From an uncultured Candidatus Thioglobus sp. (GTDB lineage Bacteria; Pseudomonadota; Gammaproteobacteria; PS1; Pseudothioglobaceae), in contig CAJQTG010000032.1 of the NCBI GenBank assembly GCA_905618925.1, forward strand, positions 1 to 40,514: DNA of 40,514 nucleotides, in the 5' to 3' direction. The position numbers and the translations under genes are program-made. Below the pieces are notes generated by a model. It was given only the letters and a program-made list of their open reading frames with translations, was not told where the DNA came from and made no database searches. This document shows positions 10,013 through 19,494 of this stretch, in pieces; positions within the stretch are counted from its first letter, which is position 1; each line of letters starts with the position of its first letter.

Positions 10013-11412
10013 GACTCTACCTCTGAAAAATGACCTGCAATAGCGCTCGCCACCGCAATTGCTGGGCTTACTAGATGAGTAAACGAGCCCTGTCCTTGTC
10101 TCCCTTCGAAATTCCTATTTGATGTGCTCGCACATCTCTCTCCTGCTTCTAGTTTATCTGCATTCATCGCAAGGCACATTGAGCATCCTGGCTCCCGCCA
10201 TTCAAATCCTGCATCTTTGAAAATTTTATCAAGCCCCTCGTCTTCAGCTTGTTTTTTCACAAGTCCCGAGCCCGGGACTACAAGTGCAAGTTTTATGTTT
10301 TGCGCAATTTTTTTACCTTTAGCAACTGAAGCTGCTATTCTTAAGTCTTCAATTCTTGAGTTAGTACAAGAGCCGATAAACACTTTATCTATTGCAATTG
10401 AGCTCATTAAAGTGTTTGGCTCTAAATGAATATACTTTAAAGCATTTCTAATACTTTCAGCCTTAACCTCATCTTTTTCTAGTTTAGGATCAGGTGTTGA
10501 GCCATTAATATCAACGACCATTTCTGGAGATGTTCCCCAGGTTACTTGAGGTTTAATAAGGTTTGCATCAATTAATATTGATTCATCAAAATTTGAATCT
10601 GCATCACTATGAAGAGTTTTCCAATATTTTACAGCTGAGTCCCAATCCTCTCCTTTCGGTGAAAAAGGCCTGCCTTTAACATAGCTAATGGTTTTATCAT
10701 CAACTGCGACAATTCCAACCTTTGCCCCCGCTTCAATTGACATATTACACAAGGTCATGCGGGCTTCAATACTCATATCTTGAATTGTTGAGCCACAGAA
10801 TTCAATTGCAAATCCAGTTCCACCTGCTGTGCCTATTTTTCCAATTACATATAATGCAACGTCTTTAGAGCTTACATCATTTGCTAATGGACCATTAATT
10901 TCAATCTTCATATTTTTAGCTTTGCTCTGCCATAAACAGCCAGTTGCAAGGACATGCTCAACTTCAGAAGTTCCAATACCAAAAGCTAACGCTCCAAGAG
11001 CGCCATGAGTTGTTGTATGCGAATCGCCACAAACAATACTCATTCCAGGAAGTGTTGCGCCTTGTTCGGGCCCAATAACATGAACAATTCCTTGCCGGAT
11101 ATCATTCATTTGAATTTCATTTATTTCAAACGTTTCACAATTCTTATCTAGGGTTTCAACCTGAAGTCTTGAGATTGGGTCAGTTATACTGCTAACTCCA
11201 CTTGATCTTTCTGTAGTTGGAACGTTATGATCAGGAACTGCTAAGTTAGACTTATTGCGCCAAATTTTTCTTCCAGTTAAAGCAAGACCTTCAAATGCTT
11301 GTGGTGAAGTAACCTCGTGAATTAGCTGACGATCAATATAAATAAGCGCGGCTCCATCTTGGTCATGGACCATATGAGCTCTCATTAATTTATCGTAGAG
11401 TGTTTGAGACAT
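10009..11412 (-). CDS. leuC: 3-isopropylmalate dehydratase large subunit
   Basis: Aconitase-family [4Fe-4S] subunit, 467 residues (E. coli 466). The cluster cysteines are recognisable in IGSCTNSR and in [39 protein letters not shown] style signatures occur in the first third. The start [15 protein letters not shown] is typical. It leads the leuC-leuD-ruvA group and diverges from the amidotransferase gene across 133 bases that must hold both promoters. No leader peptide rich in leucine codons was seen there. Confidence 0.96.
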   Translation of the reverse strand: MSQTLYDKLMRAHMVHDQDGAALIYIDRQLIHEVTSPQAFEGLALTGRKIWRNKSNLAVPDHNVPTTERSSGVSSITDPISRLQVETLDKNCETFEINEIQMNDIRQGIVHVIGPEQGATLPGMSIVCGDSHTTTHGALGALAFGIGTSEVEHVLATGCLWQSKAKNMKIEINGPLANDVSSKDVALYVIGKIGTAGGTGFAIEFCGSTIQDMSIEARMTLCNMSIEAGAKVGIVAVDDKTISYVKGRPFSPKGEDWDSAVKYWKTLHSDADSNFDESILIDANLIKPQVTWGTSPEMVVDINGSTPDPKLEKDEVKAESIRNALKYIHLEPNTLMSSIAIDKVFIGSCTNSRIEDLRIAASVAKGKKIAQNIKLALVVPGSGLVKKQAEDEGLDKIFKDAGFEWREPGCSMCLAMNADKLEAGERCASTSNRNFEGRQGQGSFTHLVSPAIAVASAIAGHFSEVES

Positions 11413-11545
11413 TATTTGTTAGTAATACTTGATAAAATGACTATTTTACATTTCTAACTTAGCCTTAATTATAGAAATACATAACAAGTTTTTATATTTG
11501 TCGGCAGTTCTGAAATTTTAATTTTATAGTTTAAGGGTTTAATTT

Positions 11546-13318
11546 ATGTGTGGTATTTGTGGTCAATTTCGTTTTGACGGAGAGTTTGTTTCTACAAACT
11601 CTCTAGATGATATGATGAGTAAGCTTGCCAAAAGAGGGCCAGATTCAAATGGAAAGTGGCTTGAAGGTAAGATTGGTTTTGGGCATCAGCGCTTAAGTGT
11701 TATAGATTTGTCAAATTTAGGCTCTCAACCAATGGAAGATGATCTTCTTAAATTAACTCTAGTTTTCAATGGAACAATTTACAACTATAAGGAACTACGC
11801 GCACTATTAATCAGCAAGGGTTATGTCTTTTTTTCAAACTCCGATTCAGAGGTAATAATAAAGGCTTATCATTTTTGGAGAGAAGATTGCGTTAAGCACC
11901 TTGATGGTATGTTTGCATTTGCTATTTGGGATCAACCTTCTCAGCAACTTTTTGTTGCAAGAGATAGGATGGGCATTAAACCTCTTTATTTCAATATTAC
12001 ATCCAAAGCATTTACTTTTGCATCAAATTCACAAGCTTTACTTACTCAAAAACTTGATAAAAGTATTAATCCTGTTGCTTTACATCAACAGTTATCTCTT
12101 CATGGAGTGGTTCCAGCTCCAAATACAATTATTAATGGAATTCATAAATTAAAGCCTGGTACTTTTGTTACATTAACTATTAATGGTAAATTACGAGAAA
12201 AGACATATTGGCACCCTAGTGCTAAAAGGCTTGAGGAAAATATTTCAGAGCAAGACTATATTGAAAGAACGCATGAATTATTAACTACAGCAGTTATGAA
12301 AAGAATGTCTGCCTCAGATGTTCCTATTGGTGTTTTACTTTCTGGAGGCCTAGATTCATCGCTTATTGTTGCCCTTTTAAAGGAAGCGGGACATGAAGAT
12401 ATCCGTACTTTTTCTATAGGCTTTGAAGATATTGATGATGAAGTTGGGAGTGAGTTTGAGTATTCAGATCAAATTGTTTCAAGATTTAACACCCAACATA
12501 AAAAGTATCAATTAAGTAATAAAGAGGTGCTTCCAAGATTATCAGAAGCTGTTTTGAATATGTCTGAGCCAATGGTTGGTCAAGATGCAGTAGCTTTTTA
12601 TTTACTCTCTGAACAGGTCTCAAAGCATACTAAGGTCGTTTTGTCTGGACAAGGTGCTGATGAAGCTTTTGCTGGCTATTTTTGGTATCCAAGAATGGCT
12701 AATGAGCAAGGTGATGAAGTGGAGCGCTTTTCAAAGCATTATGTGGACAGACCTCATGACGAGTATTTGCAAACAGTGTCATCAATATATCAAGGTGAGA
12801 ATCATACTCATAACTGGCTTAATAAGGAATTTTTAAAGCCAGGAGCTGACACCTTTATTGACAGAGTGTTTCGCACAGATATGACAAGATTGATTGTCGA
12901 CGATCCAGTGAAAAGAGTTGACAATATGACAATGGCATGGGGCTTGGAGGCTAGGGTTCCATTTATGGATACTGATCTTGTTGAATGGGCGCTTAGTATT
13001 CCGCCTTCATTAAAAATGAGGGATGGTGGAAAATACCCTCTTAAACAGATTTCAAGAGGGCTGCTCCCAGACTCAGTAATTGATCGAAAAAAAGGTTATT
13101 TTCCAATGCCTGCTTTAAAGTATATTCAGGGTGATTTCTTGGAATTTATGTCTGATATACTTTTATCGAGTGCTTGTCATAATAGAGGTGTTTTTAATCA
13201 TCAATATATTAATAAAGTGATTAACTCTCCTAAAGATTATATGACAGCTTTGAATGGATCGAGATTGTGGCACCTAGCATTGCTAGAGTTCTGGTTTCAA
13301 ATTAATGTAGATAACTAG
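11546..13318 (+). CDS. Asparagine synthase-like amidotransferase, N-acetylglutaminylglutamine amidotransferase type
   Basis: Glutamine-hydrolysing amidotransferase. Cys2 of MCGICG is the class II glutaminase nucleophile, RGPD (30-33) and NGTIYN (75-80) are glutaminase motifs, and SGGLDSS (266-272) is the PP-loop that binds ATP. At 590 residues it is longer than E. coli AsnB (554). Its text, for instance TFSIGFE...VGSEFEYSDQIV, resembles the enzyme that amidates the osmolyte dipeptide N-acetylglutaminylglutamine. The usual ligase/acetyltransferase partner is not adjacent; rnhA follows after 3 nt. SD AAGGG lies 8 nt before ATG. Asparagine synthase remains the alternative. Confidence 0.8.
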   Translation: MCGICGQFRFDGEFVSTNSLDDMMSKLAKRGPDSNGKWLEGKIGFGHQRLSVIDLSNLGSQPMEDDLLKLTLVFNGTIYNYKELRALLISKGYVFFSNSDSEVIIKAYHFWREDCVKHLDGMFAFAIWDQPSQQLFVARDRMGIKPLYFNITSKAFTFASNSQALLTQKLDKSINPVALHQQLSLHGVVPAPNTIINGIHKLKPGTFVTLTINGKLREKTYWHPSAKRLEENISEQDYIERTHELLTTAVMKRMSASDVPIGVLLSGGLDSSLIVALLKEAGHEDIRTFSIGFEDIDDEVGSEFEYSDQIVSRFNTQHKKYQLSNKEVLPRLSEAVLNMSEPMVGQDAVAFYLLSEQVSKHTKVVLSGQGADEAFAGYFWYPRMANEQGDEVERFSKHYVDRPHDEYLQTVSSIYQGENHTHNWLNKEFLKPGADTFIDRVFRTDMTRLIVDDPVKRVDNMTMAWGLEARVPFMDTDLVEWALSIPPSLKMRDGGKYPLKQISRGLLPDSVIDRKKGYFPMPALKYIQGDFLEFMSDILLSSACHNRGVFNHQYINKVINSPKDYMTALNGSRLWHLALLEFWFQINVDN

Positions 13319-13321
13319 CTC

Positions 13322-13759
13322 ATGGAAAAAATTGTAATTTATACAGATGGTGGATGCCGAGGAAATCCTGGAATTGGTGGTTGGGGCGCATGGCTGAGAT
13401 ACAAAGATCATGACAAGAAATTAAAAGGCTCCGAATTGGATACAACAAACAATAAGATGGAGCTTACCGCCTCAATTAAAGCGCTACAAGCTCTTAAATC
13501 TAGTGACATAACTGTCGATTTATATACAGATTCGAAGTATGTTATTCAAGGTATAAATGATTGGATTGAAGGTTGGAAGGCAAAAGGCTGGAAGACTGCT
13601 AATAAAAAGCCGGTTAAAAATGTAGAGCTTTGGAAGCAATTAGATGGCCTTAATCAAGAGTTTTCTGTTAATTGGCACTGGGTTAAAGGGCATAGTGATG
13701 ACCCGGGTAATGACATGGCGGATCTTTTGGCAAATCAAGCTATGGATGAAATTAGTTAG
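13322..13759 (+). CDS. rnhA: Ribonuclease HI
   Basis: Degrades the RNA strand of RNA-DNA hybrids. It has 145 residues (E. coli 155). The DEDD active site is Asp9 ([11 protein letters not shown]), Glu47 (NNKMELTA), Asp70 (YTDSKYV) and Asp131 (GNDMAD). The basic handle region [18 protein letters not shown] is present. It starts 3 nt after the amidotransferase stop, so the two are probably cotranscribed. It converges with the DUF455 gene and overlaps it by 8 nt. Confidence 0.96.
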   Translation: MEKIVIYTDGGCRGNPGIGGWGAWLRYKDHDKKLKGSELDTTNNKMELTASIKALQALKSSDITVDLYTDSKYVIQGINDWIEGWKAKGWKTANKKPVKNVELWKQLDGLNQEFSVNWHWVKGHSDDPGNDMADLLANQAMDEIS

Positions 13760-14555
13760 TTTCTAGCAACTCAGGATGCTCGAGATAATCTAATTCATTT
13801 TGACTAAAATTTGATAAAAGCCTTGCTTCAATATTAAATGGTCCTCGCAAATTAGTTCCAATGTGCTTTTTTATTAATAAATCAAATGTCTTAATTGGGT
13901 CAAGATCTCTCTTTTGACAAAGGTGTTGATACCAATAGTTTCCAATTTTTACATGTCCAATTTCATCTTTAAAAATAATATCTAAAATTTCAACCATCTT
14001 ATGAAGGTTTGAATCTTTAAATTTTTTTCTAATTCTTGGGGTTACATCTAAACCTCTAGCCTCTAGAACCCTAGGAACTAAAGCCATTCTCGATAAAACA
14101 TCATAATCTGTATCAACTGTCATTTGCCACAAACCATTATGGGCATCAAAATCACCATAACTATATCCAACGGACTCAAGGTAATCTTTGATAAGTGAAA
14201 AGTGGATTGTCTCCTCATTGGCTACCTGGATCCAGTCTGCATAATATTGATGTGGCATTTCCTGAAATCTATAGATTGCATCTAGAGCCAAATTTATCGA
14301 ATTAAATTCGATATGACAAATGGCATGAATATTTTTTATCATACCTAAATCTGATCGATCTCTTTTTGGGACTCCTTTGAAATCAACTAAATTTGGCCTC
14401 AAAGGCCTCCCTGGAAAGAGTATTTTAATTATATTAACTTTAGATTTACTGATGTCAAATGGTATTTGATATTTTTTTAAATCATGAATTAGTAGAATTT
14501 TTTTTTCTACATTATTACAAATGAGGGCTTCATAAGCAAGATTAAAGAGTGACAT
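13752..14555 (-). CDS. DUF455 family ferritin-like protein
   Basis: 267-residue protein of the DUF455 family, which has a ferritin-like four-helix fold with likely metal-binding Glu/His residues. Characteristic segments are [48 protein letters not shown] and [11 protein letters not shown]. The repeated E-x-x-H patterns (HIEF, EETIH, EIGH) are consistent with a di-metal site. No biochemical function is established. SD AGGA lies just before the ATG. It overlaps the end of rluE by 14 nt and probably belongs to the ratA-rluE transcript. Confidence 0.85.
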   Translation of the reverse strand: MSLFNLAYEALICNNVEKKILLIHDLKKYQIPFDISKSKVNIIKILFPGRPLRPNLVDFKGVPKRDRSDLGMIKNIHAICHIEFNSINLALDAIYRFQEMPHQYYADWIQVANEETIHFSLIKDYLESVGYSYGDFDAHNGLWQMTVDTDYDVLSRMALVPRVLEARGLDVTPRIRKKFKDSNLHKMVEILDIIFKDEIGHVKIGNYWYQHLCQKRDLDPIKTFDLLIKKHIGTNLRGPFNIEARLLSNFSQNELDYLEHPELLETN

Positions 14556-15072
14556 AAGATCCTGAGTTTATATCACCTAAGTCCCATTTATCAATTTTTG
14601 TTCTGATTAGCCTAAGAGTCGGAAATCCTATGCTTGCCGTCATTCTTCTTATTTGACGATTTCTTCCTTCACTTATTGAAATTTCAATCCACGAAGTGGG
14701 TATATTTTTTCTTACTCTTATTGGCGGTGTTCTTGCCCAAAGCCAGCTAGGTTCTTTAATAATTTTGACGATTGCAGCTTTAGTATTTCCATCCTTAAGT
14801 TTTACGCCTTTCTGAAGAGCAGTAGCTGCAGCATCAGACATCTCTCCTTCAACCTGAACAATATAGGTTTTAGTTTTATTATATTTTGGATTAGATATTA
14901 AATTTTGTAACTTGCCATCATCAGTAAGAATCACCAAACCTTCTGAGTCTTTATCAAGCCTACCTGCTGGATAGACGTTTGGTATGTCAATGAAGTCTGA
15001 TAATGTATTATTATCGCCACTAAACTGGCAAATAACTCCAAATGGTTTATTTAAAGCAATAAGTTTAGCCAT
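14542..15072 (-). CDS. rluE: 23S rRNA pseudouridine(2457) synthase RluE
   Basis: Isomerises U2457 of 23S rRNA. The catalytic Asp is in AGRLDKDSEGL, and the RluE-specific stretch WLWARTPPIRVRK-IPTSW, then EGRNRQIRRMTASIGFPTLRLIR, matches the E. coli protein closely. The start is placed at the ATG at 15072 ([10 protein letters not shown]), giving 176 residues. A longer frame beginning at 15096 exists, but its first eight residues are not family-like. The short N-terminus lacks the basic extension seen in E. coli. It overlaps the end of ratA by 8 nt, which fits translational coupling. Confidence 0.92.
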   Translation of the reverse strand: MAKLIALNKPFGVICQFSGDNNTLSDFIDIPNVYPAGRLDKDSEGLVILTDDGKLQNLISNPKYNKTKTYIVQVEGEMSDAAATALQKGVKLKDGNTKAAIVKIIKEPSWLWARTPPIRVRKNIPTSWIEISISEGRNRQIRRMTASIGFPTLRLIRTKIDKWDLGDINSGSYVTL

Positions 15073-15496
15073 AAATATATTTTGCTCTTGCAACAAAAGA
15101 ATCCAATTGTGAATTAGCTATATTTTTAAAAACAGGTGACAAAGCTATGTCAATAAGCATTGATTTAAATTTAAATTGAAGATCCAAATGAATTTTTGTG
15201 GCATTTTCACCAAGCGGCTCAAATCGCCATTCACCTGAAAGCTCATCAAATGGACCATCAACTAACTCCATTAAAATAGACTCGTAGGGAGTTAAAGTAT
15301 TTAGTGTTGAAAACGTCTGTTTAATGCCGCCTTTATTAATCTTGACTGACGCAGTGATTTGGTCGTCAGATTGATTTAAAATAGAAGAAGAATCACACCA
15401 GTTTAAAAATTGAGAGTAGTCATCAATATTGTTAACTAACTCAAACATTTGTTGGGGTGTATATGGAACAATTGCGCTTTTTGAAATACGATGCAT
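15065..15496 (-). CDS. ratA: RatA/COQ10-type START domain protein
   Basis: 143-residue single START-like domain. In E. coli RatA was described as blocking 70S formation, while its mitochondrial relative Coq10 is a lipid/ubiquinone-binding chaperone. The start [17 protein letters not shown] aligns directly with the E. coli start (MPQISRTALVPYS), and LVDGPF...L.GEWRFEPL is the family core. The gene is divergent from smpB, as in many gammaproteobacteria, but here the two ATG codons overlap. No Shine-Dalgarno sequence is visible, so the message may be leaderless or have an A+T-rich leader inside smpB. Confidence 0.9.
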   Translation of the reverse strand: MHRISKSAIVPYTPQQMFELVNNIDDYSQFLNWCDSSSILNQSDDQITASVKINKGGIKQTFSTLNTLTPYESILMELVDGPFDELSGEWRFEPLGENATKIHLDLQFKFKSMLIDIALSPVFKNIANSQLDSFVARAKYIYG

Positions 15497-15971
15497 GGCA
15501 AAAAATAAAAAAGATAATTCAAATACTATTGCTTTAAATAAAAAAGCAAGGCACGACTATTTTATCGAACAAAGTCTTGAAGCGGGCTTAAGTTTGCTCG
15601 GCTGGGAGGTTAAAAGCCTTAGAGATAGTAAAGTTCAGATTACTGAAAGTTATGTGATTTACAAAAATAATGAACTCTTTCTTTTTGGTGCTCATATATC
15701 ACCACTAAATTCTGCTTCTAGTCACGTTGAATGTGATCCAATAAGAACTAGGAAATTACTACTTAATAGACTTGAAATTAATAGACTTAAAGAAAAAATT
15801 ACTCAAAAAGGAGCTACAGTTGTTCCTTTAAAACTCTATTGGGCGAGAGGTAAAGTCAAATTAGAAATTGGCGTAGCTAAAGGAAAAAAAGGCCATGATA
15901 AGCGTCAGGATATTAAAGAAAGAGATTGGAAATTGGATAAAGCAAGAGCACTTAAAGAAGGGAATCGCTAG
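15495..15971 (+). CDS. smpB: SsrA-binding protein SmpB
   Basis: Carries tmRNA to stalled ribosomes for trans-translation. It has 158 residues from the ATG at 15495 ([10 protein letters not shown]), close to E. coli (160). Family marks are [34 protein letters not shown] and the basic C-terminal tail with [16 protein letters not shown]. An open frame continues upstream to 15429, but those residues do not resemble SmpB, and the E. coli alignment supports 15495. The start overlaps the ratA start codon on the other strand by two bases. ssrA is not in the window. Confidence 0.94.
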   Translation: MAKNKKDNSNTIALNKKARHDYFIEQSLEAGLSLLGWEVKSLRDSKVQITESYVIYKNNELFLFGAHISPLNSASSHVECDPIRTRKLLLNRLEINRLKEKITQKGATVVPLKLYWARGKVKLEIGVAKGKKGHDKRQDIKERDWKLDKARALKEGNR

Positions 15972-16013
15972 AATAAAATATTTTTTTTAATTATTTTTTC
16001 AAATAACTTTATT

Positions 16014-16042
16014 TTGATAGTACAATAACCACTAGATACAGT
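16014..16042 (+). promoter_or_regulatory. Sigma70 promoter of the HU gene
   Basis: TTGATA (16014-16019), a 17-base spacer and TACAGT (16037-16042) form a good sigma70-type promoter. Transcription from about 16049 would give a leader of about 100 nt. Within it GGAGG (16046-16050) and CCTCC (16074-16078) can pair. The true SD, GGAGAG at 16136-16141, lies 7 nt before the ATG. Confidence 0.55.
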
Positions 16043-16148
16043 GTTGGAGGCAGATGGTTTCTTTTGATTCTTTCCTCCTGAAACAGGTTTAAAGTTACCT
16101 CTTACGCCATATCTTATTTTTTAACAAACTTTATTGGAGAGAATTAAA

Positions 16149-16421
16149 ATGAACAAATCAGACTTAATTGATGCAATTGCTTCAGGTGCTAACTTATCTA
16201 AAGCTGATGCTGCAAGAGCACTAAACGCAACAACTGGTGCTATTACTTCAGCAATGGCAAGCGGTGATGGAGTCCAACTAACTGGCTTTGGTAGCTTTGT
16301 AGTTAGAGCTCGTGCTGCTCGCAGTGGTCGTAACCCACAAACAGGTGCTACGATTCAAATTAAAGCTTCAAATGTGGCTGCATTTAAAGCTGGCAAGGCA
16401 TTGAAAGACGCATGTAACTAG
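16149..16421 (+). CDS. hup: DNA-binding protein HU
   Basis: 90-residue histone-like nucleoid protein that bends DNA as a dimer. It starts [21 protein letters not shown], carries the [21 protein letters not shown] arm region that enters the minor groove, and ends [11 protein letters not shown]. The ATG at 16149 is chosen because a GGAGAG ribosome site precedes it; a TTG five codons upstream lies within that site. The gene is monocistronic between a recognisable promoter and a strong terminator. In many proteobacteria hupB follows lon, but smpB is upstream here. The HU-alpha or HU-beta subtype is not determined. Confidence 0.95.
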   Translation: MNKSDLIDAIASGANLSKADAARALNATTGAITSAMASGDGVQLTGFGSFVVRARAARSGRNPQTGATIQIKASNVAAFKAGKALKDACN

Positions 16422-16439
16422 TATTTAAATTAGTTATTG

Positions 16440-16466
16440 AAAAAGGCGCCTAAGGGCGCCTTTTTT
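16440..16466 (+). terminator. Rho-independent terminator of the HU gene
   Basis: AAAAA-GGCGCC-TAAG-GGCGCC-TTTTTT forms an 11-pair stem with a 4-base loop and a T tract, 18 bases after the HU stop. It has the same GGCGCC core as the terminator at the left edge of the window. Confidence 0.9.
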
Positions 16467-16529
16467 ATATTTGTAGAAAAGACATTTGCTTGATATACTA
16501 TTTTCAAGGTTTTATATTAATACTTTGAA

Positions 16530-17855
16530 ATGACTAAATTTACGCCATTCTGGTGGGATGGCCAACCACAATTCGAAAATACTGATGCACTTCCAATGAA
16601 TGCAGACATTGTCATTGTTGGCGCTGGTTATACAGGATTAAGCGCAGCTTTAACATTGTCAAAATCTGGAAAAAATGTCATTGTTCTAGATTCAGAGATG
16701 ATTGGATTTGGAGCAAGTACTAGGAATGGTGGAATGATAGGTTCTGGCCATAAGGTTTCAACAGATCAGGCAAAGAAAAAATATGGTGAAGCTATTGCAG
16801 CAGAAATTCATAAAGAAGCTAATGCCTCACTAGCATTTACATCTAACCTGATTAAAGAAAACAATATTGATTGTGAGTTTCAAGTTTGTGGCAGATTAAG
16901 AACTTCATGGCTGCCTGAAGATCAAGTCAGTATGTCAGATAATTTAAAAAAATTAAAAGCTATTGATGACTTTAACTCTAAGATGATTAGTCCTGACTTA
17001 ATGTCTAAGTCTATAAAAACAGATTTATACTTTGGAGGACAGTTTTATCAAGATCATGGGTCAATCCAACCTCGTAAATTTCATTATGGTTTATTAAAAC
17101 TTGCATTGGAAGCTGGCGCTAAAGTTTTTGGCAGCACGCCTGTAATTAAAGTTAATCAGTTATCAAAATTAAAACAAAATGGATTTGATGTTTTAACTTC
17201 AAATTCAAAAATTCACTGTAAGCAAGTTCTTATGGCTACTAATGGGTACACAAGGCCAAGTCTTTCTAAGTATTTAGCAAGGCGCGTATTGCCAGTACCA
17301 AGTTTTGTAATAACAACAGTGGATATTGGTAAAGATAAAGTTCAGTCTCTATTGCCAGGTGGTCATTGTATGGTTGAAACTCGTAAGCGTTATTGCTACT
17401 ATAGGCCAACTCCTTGTGGTACAAGAATAATGCTAGGAACGCGAGCAGCTATGCATTCTATATCTGCTGAAGAAGCGTTACCAACTCTACGTAGGATGCT
17501 TACAGAAATTTTTCCTTCTTTAGAGGGTGTTGAAATTAGTCATTGTTGGACTGGGTTTACAGGGTTTAGTTTCAGTCAATTACCAAATCTTAGTATTAAT
17601 AAAGGGGTTTATTCTGCGCTAGGGTACTGTGGAAATGGAGTTGCAATGGCGCCTTATTTGGGGCATATGGCTGCTTTAAAAATGTTAAATCCTGATCAGC
17701 AAGTTACTGTCTTTGAAAGAACACCTTTACAAACTAGACCTTACTATTTTGGAAAGCCGTGGTTTCTTCCAATTGCGAGCGCTTATTTTAGGGCTTTTGA
17801 TGTATTAGATTACTATCGTCGAAAAAAATCGATTAAAAAAATTTTAACCCAATAA
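16530..17855 (+). CDS. FAD-dependent oxidoreductase of the DAO family (gamma-glutamylputrescine oxidase-like)
   Basis: 441-residue flavoprotein. The dinucleotide-binding motif is VGAGYTGLSAALTLSKSG (31-47), followed by DSEMIGFGASTRNGGMIGSG, the pattern of PuuB/ordL-type amine or amino-acid oxidases, where an Arg-Asn-Gly-Gly loop contacts FAD. Near the C-terminus WTGFTGFSFSQLPNL and YSALGYCGNGVAMAPYLG complete the FAD site. The substrate is unknown; polyamine or amino-acid oxidation is the family norm. It stands alone between HU and ndk with no putrescine pathway neighbours. No strong SD precedes its ATG. Confidence 0.82.
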   Translation: MTKFTPFWWDGQPQFENTDALPMNADIVIVGAGYTGLSAALTLSKSGKNVIVLDSEMIGFGASTRNGGMIGSGHKVSTDQAKKKYGEAIAAEIHKEANASLAFTSNLIKENNIDCEFQVCGRLRTSWLPEDQVSMSDNLKKLKAIDDFNSKMISPDLMSKSIKTDLYFGGQFYQDHGSIQPRKFHYGLLKLALEAGAKVFGSTPVIKVNQLSKLKQNGFDVLTSNSKIHCKQVLMATNGYTRPSLSKYLARRVLPVPSFVITTVDIGKDKVQSLLPGGHCMVETRKRYCYYRPTPCGTRIMLGTRAAMHSISAEEALPTLRRMLTEIFPSLEGVEISHCWTGFTGFSFSQLPNLSINKGVYSALGYCGNGVAMAPYLGHMAALKMLNPDQQVTVFERTPLQTRPYYFGKPWFLPIASAYFRAFDVLDYYRRKKSIKKILTQ

Positions 17856-17962
17856 AAAAGTTTTTTTTATTAACAGGTACATCTTGTTTTTTTATCTCTA
17901 AGCATGAGAAATACACAACTGCATGGTAAAATACCGGCTTTTTAATTAACTGGGGATTGTTC

Positions 17963-18388
17963 ATGGAACAAACTTTATCAATAATTAAGCCAGATGCTGT
18001 GGCTAAAAACGTAATTGGTCAAATTTACTCTCGTTTTGAAGATGCTGGTTTTAAAATTGTTGCATCAAAAATGATTCACTTGGATGAGGCAATGGCAGGT
18101 GGATTCTATGCTGTTCATCAAGAGAGACCTTTTTATAAAGATCTTGTTAGCTTTATGACATCTGGGCCCGTTATGGTTCAAGTTCTTGAAGGTGAGAATG
18201 CAGTTGCAAAACATCGTGAAATTATGGGCGCGACTAATCCAAAAGAAGCAGATGCAGGGACTATTAGAGCAGATTTTGCAGAATCTCTAGACGAAAATGC
18301 TGTCCATGGTTCAGACTCTCAAGAAAATGCTGCAATAGAAATTGCTTATTTTTTTGATGATGATGGTGTTTGTCCGAGAACTAGATAA
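17963..18388 (+). CDS. ndk: Nucleoside diphosphate kinase
   Basis: Transfers the gamma phosphate between nucleoside triphosphates and diphosphates through a phosphohistidine, His115 in [12 protein letters not shown]. It has 141 residues from the ATG at 17963 ([13 protein letters not shown]), as in E. coli. A TTG two codons earlier is rejected because TGGGGA, the likely ribosome site, lies immediately before it. A TAAAAT -10-like box lies about 30 bases upstream. It is followed by rlmN 23 nt later, the usual ndk-rlmN order of gammaproteobacteria. Confidence 0.96.
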   Translation: MEQTLSIIKPDAVAKNVIGQIYSRFEDAGFKIVASKMIHLDEAMAGGFYAVHQERPFYKDLVSFMTSGPVMVQVLEGENAVAKHREIMGATNPKEADAGTIRADFAESLDENAVHGSDSQENAAIEIAYFFDDDGVCPRTR

Positions 18389-18411
18389 ATAACTTTAAAA
18401 GAGACTTGCTA

Positions 18412-19494
18412 ATGTTAGAAAAACAAAACTTGTTAGGACTTACTCAAGATAAGCTTAAGAAGTTTTTTTCTGATTTAAATGAAAAGCCATTTCGTACAAA
18501 ACAAATTATGCAATGGATTTATCACCAAGGTGCTTTGGACTTTGGTGATATGCATAACTTTTCAAAAGACTTAAGACAAAAGCTTGAGGCGATTGCTTCT
18601 ATTGCATTGCCTGAGGTTACCTCCATAAATCACTCAAAAGATGGTGTTATCAAGTGGGTAATAAAGCTAGGTGAAGAAAATCATATTGAAACAGTCTACA
18701 TACCTCAGAAAGATAGAGGAACGCTTTGTATATCTTCTCAAGTTGGTTGCTCATTAGCCTGTACATTTTGCTCAACTGGTTATCAAGGATTTAATCGTAA
18801 TCTTAAAAATCATGAAATTATTGCACAGGTATTAATTGCTCAAAACCACTTAAAGGCCAAAGATAGGAGAATTTCTAATGTAGTTTTTATGGGAATGGGT
18901 GAGCCATTACTTAATGAATCTCCTGTTTATGATGCGTGTGATATCCTTTTGGATGATTGGGCATTTGGACTTTCTAGGAGAAGGGTCACTGTTTCTTCAT
19001 CAGGAATTGTTCCTGCACTAAAGAGAATGTCAGACACAGTGCCAGTAAGTTTAGCTATCTCCTTGCATGCTCCTAACGATGAATTAAGAGATATACTTGT
19101 CCCAATTAATAAAAAATACCCTATTAAAGAGCTCATGAAGGCTTGCCACTACTACTTGAATGCTGGAACTCAAGAGCGACATGTAATGTTCGAGTATGTC
19201 ATGCTTAAGGGCGTTAACGACTCTATTGAGCAAGCTCACGCACTCTCAAAACTAATAAATTTTTGGTTTCAGGGAGAATCAGCTAAAGTTAACCTAATTC
19301 CTTTCAATCCATTCCCTGAAACTAAATATACAACTTCAACTGACGCTGCTATTGATAAGTTTCAAGATATTCTTTATCGGTCAGGGATTCGAACTACTAC
19401 GAGAAGAACGCGTGGTGAAGATGTTGACGCGGCATGTGGCCAATTAGCTGGAAAAGTGGCAGATAAGAGCAGAAGAAGTGCTGGACGGGATTAA
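18412..19494 (+). CDS. rlmN: Dual-specificity RNA (adenine-C2) methyltransferase RlmN
   Basis: Radical SAM enzyme that makes m2A2503 in 23S rRNA and m2A37 in some tRNAs. It has 360 residues. The radical SAM cysteines are in CSLACTFCSTGYQGFNRNL. MGMGEPLLN and SLHAPNDELRD are family blocks, and the second catalytic cysteine is in DAACGQLAGKV near the C-terminus. The ATG at 18412 is preferred over a TTG two codons upstream, with AAAAGAGA as the ribosome site. Its end overlaps the start of the small membrane protein gene by 17 nt. Confidence 0.96.
   Translation: MLEKQNLLGLTQDKLKKFFSDLNEKPFRTKQIMQWIYHQGALDFGDMHNFSKDLRQKLEAIASIALPEVTSINHSKDGVIKWVIKLGEENHIETVYIPQKDRGTLCISSQVGCSLACTFCSTGYQGFNRNLKNHEIIAQVLIAQNHLKAKDRRISNVVFMGMGEPLLNESPVYDACDILLDDWAFGLSRRRVTVSSSGIVPALKRMSDTVPVSLAISLHAPNDELRDILVPINKKYPIKELMKACHYYLNAGTQERHVMFEYVMLKGVNDSIEQAHALSKLINFWFQGESAKVNLIPFNPFPETKYTTSTDAAIDKFQDILYRSGIRTTTRRTRGEDVDAACGQLAGKVADKSRRSAGRD

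Noticed and set aside
15073-15096. Eight-residue N-terminal extension of RluE
   Set aside because: Not family-like; the ATG at 15072 starts directly at the conserved fold.
15429-15494. Upstream extension of smpB
   Set aside because: The extra residues do not match SmpB, and alignment with the E. coli protein begins at 15495.
15972-16148. Gap after smpB checked for tmRNA or SRP RNA
   Set aside because: None of the conserved tmRNA tag or SRP GGTCAGGTCCGGAAGGAAG-type core is present.
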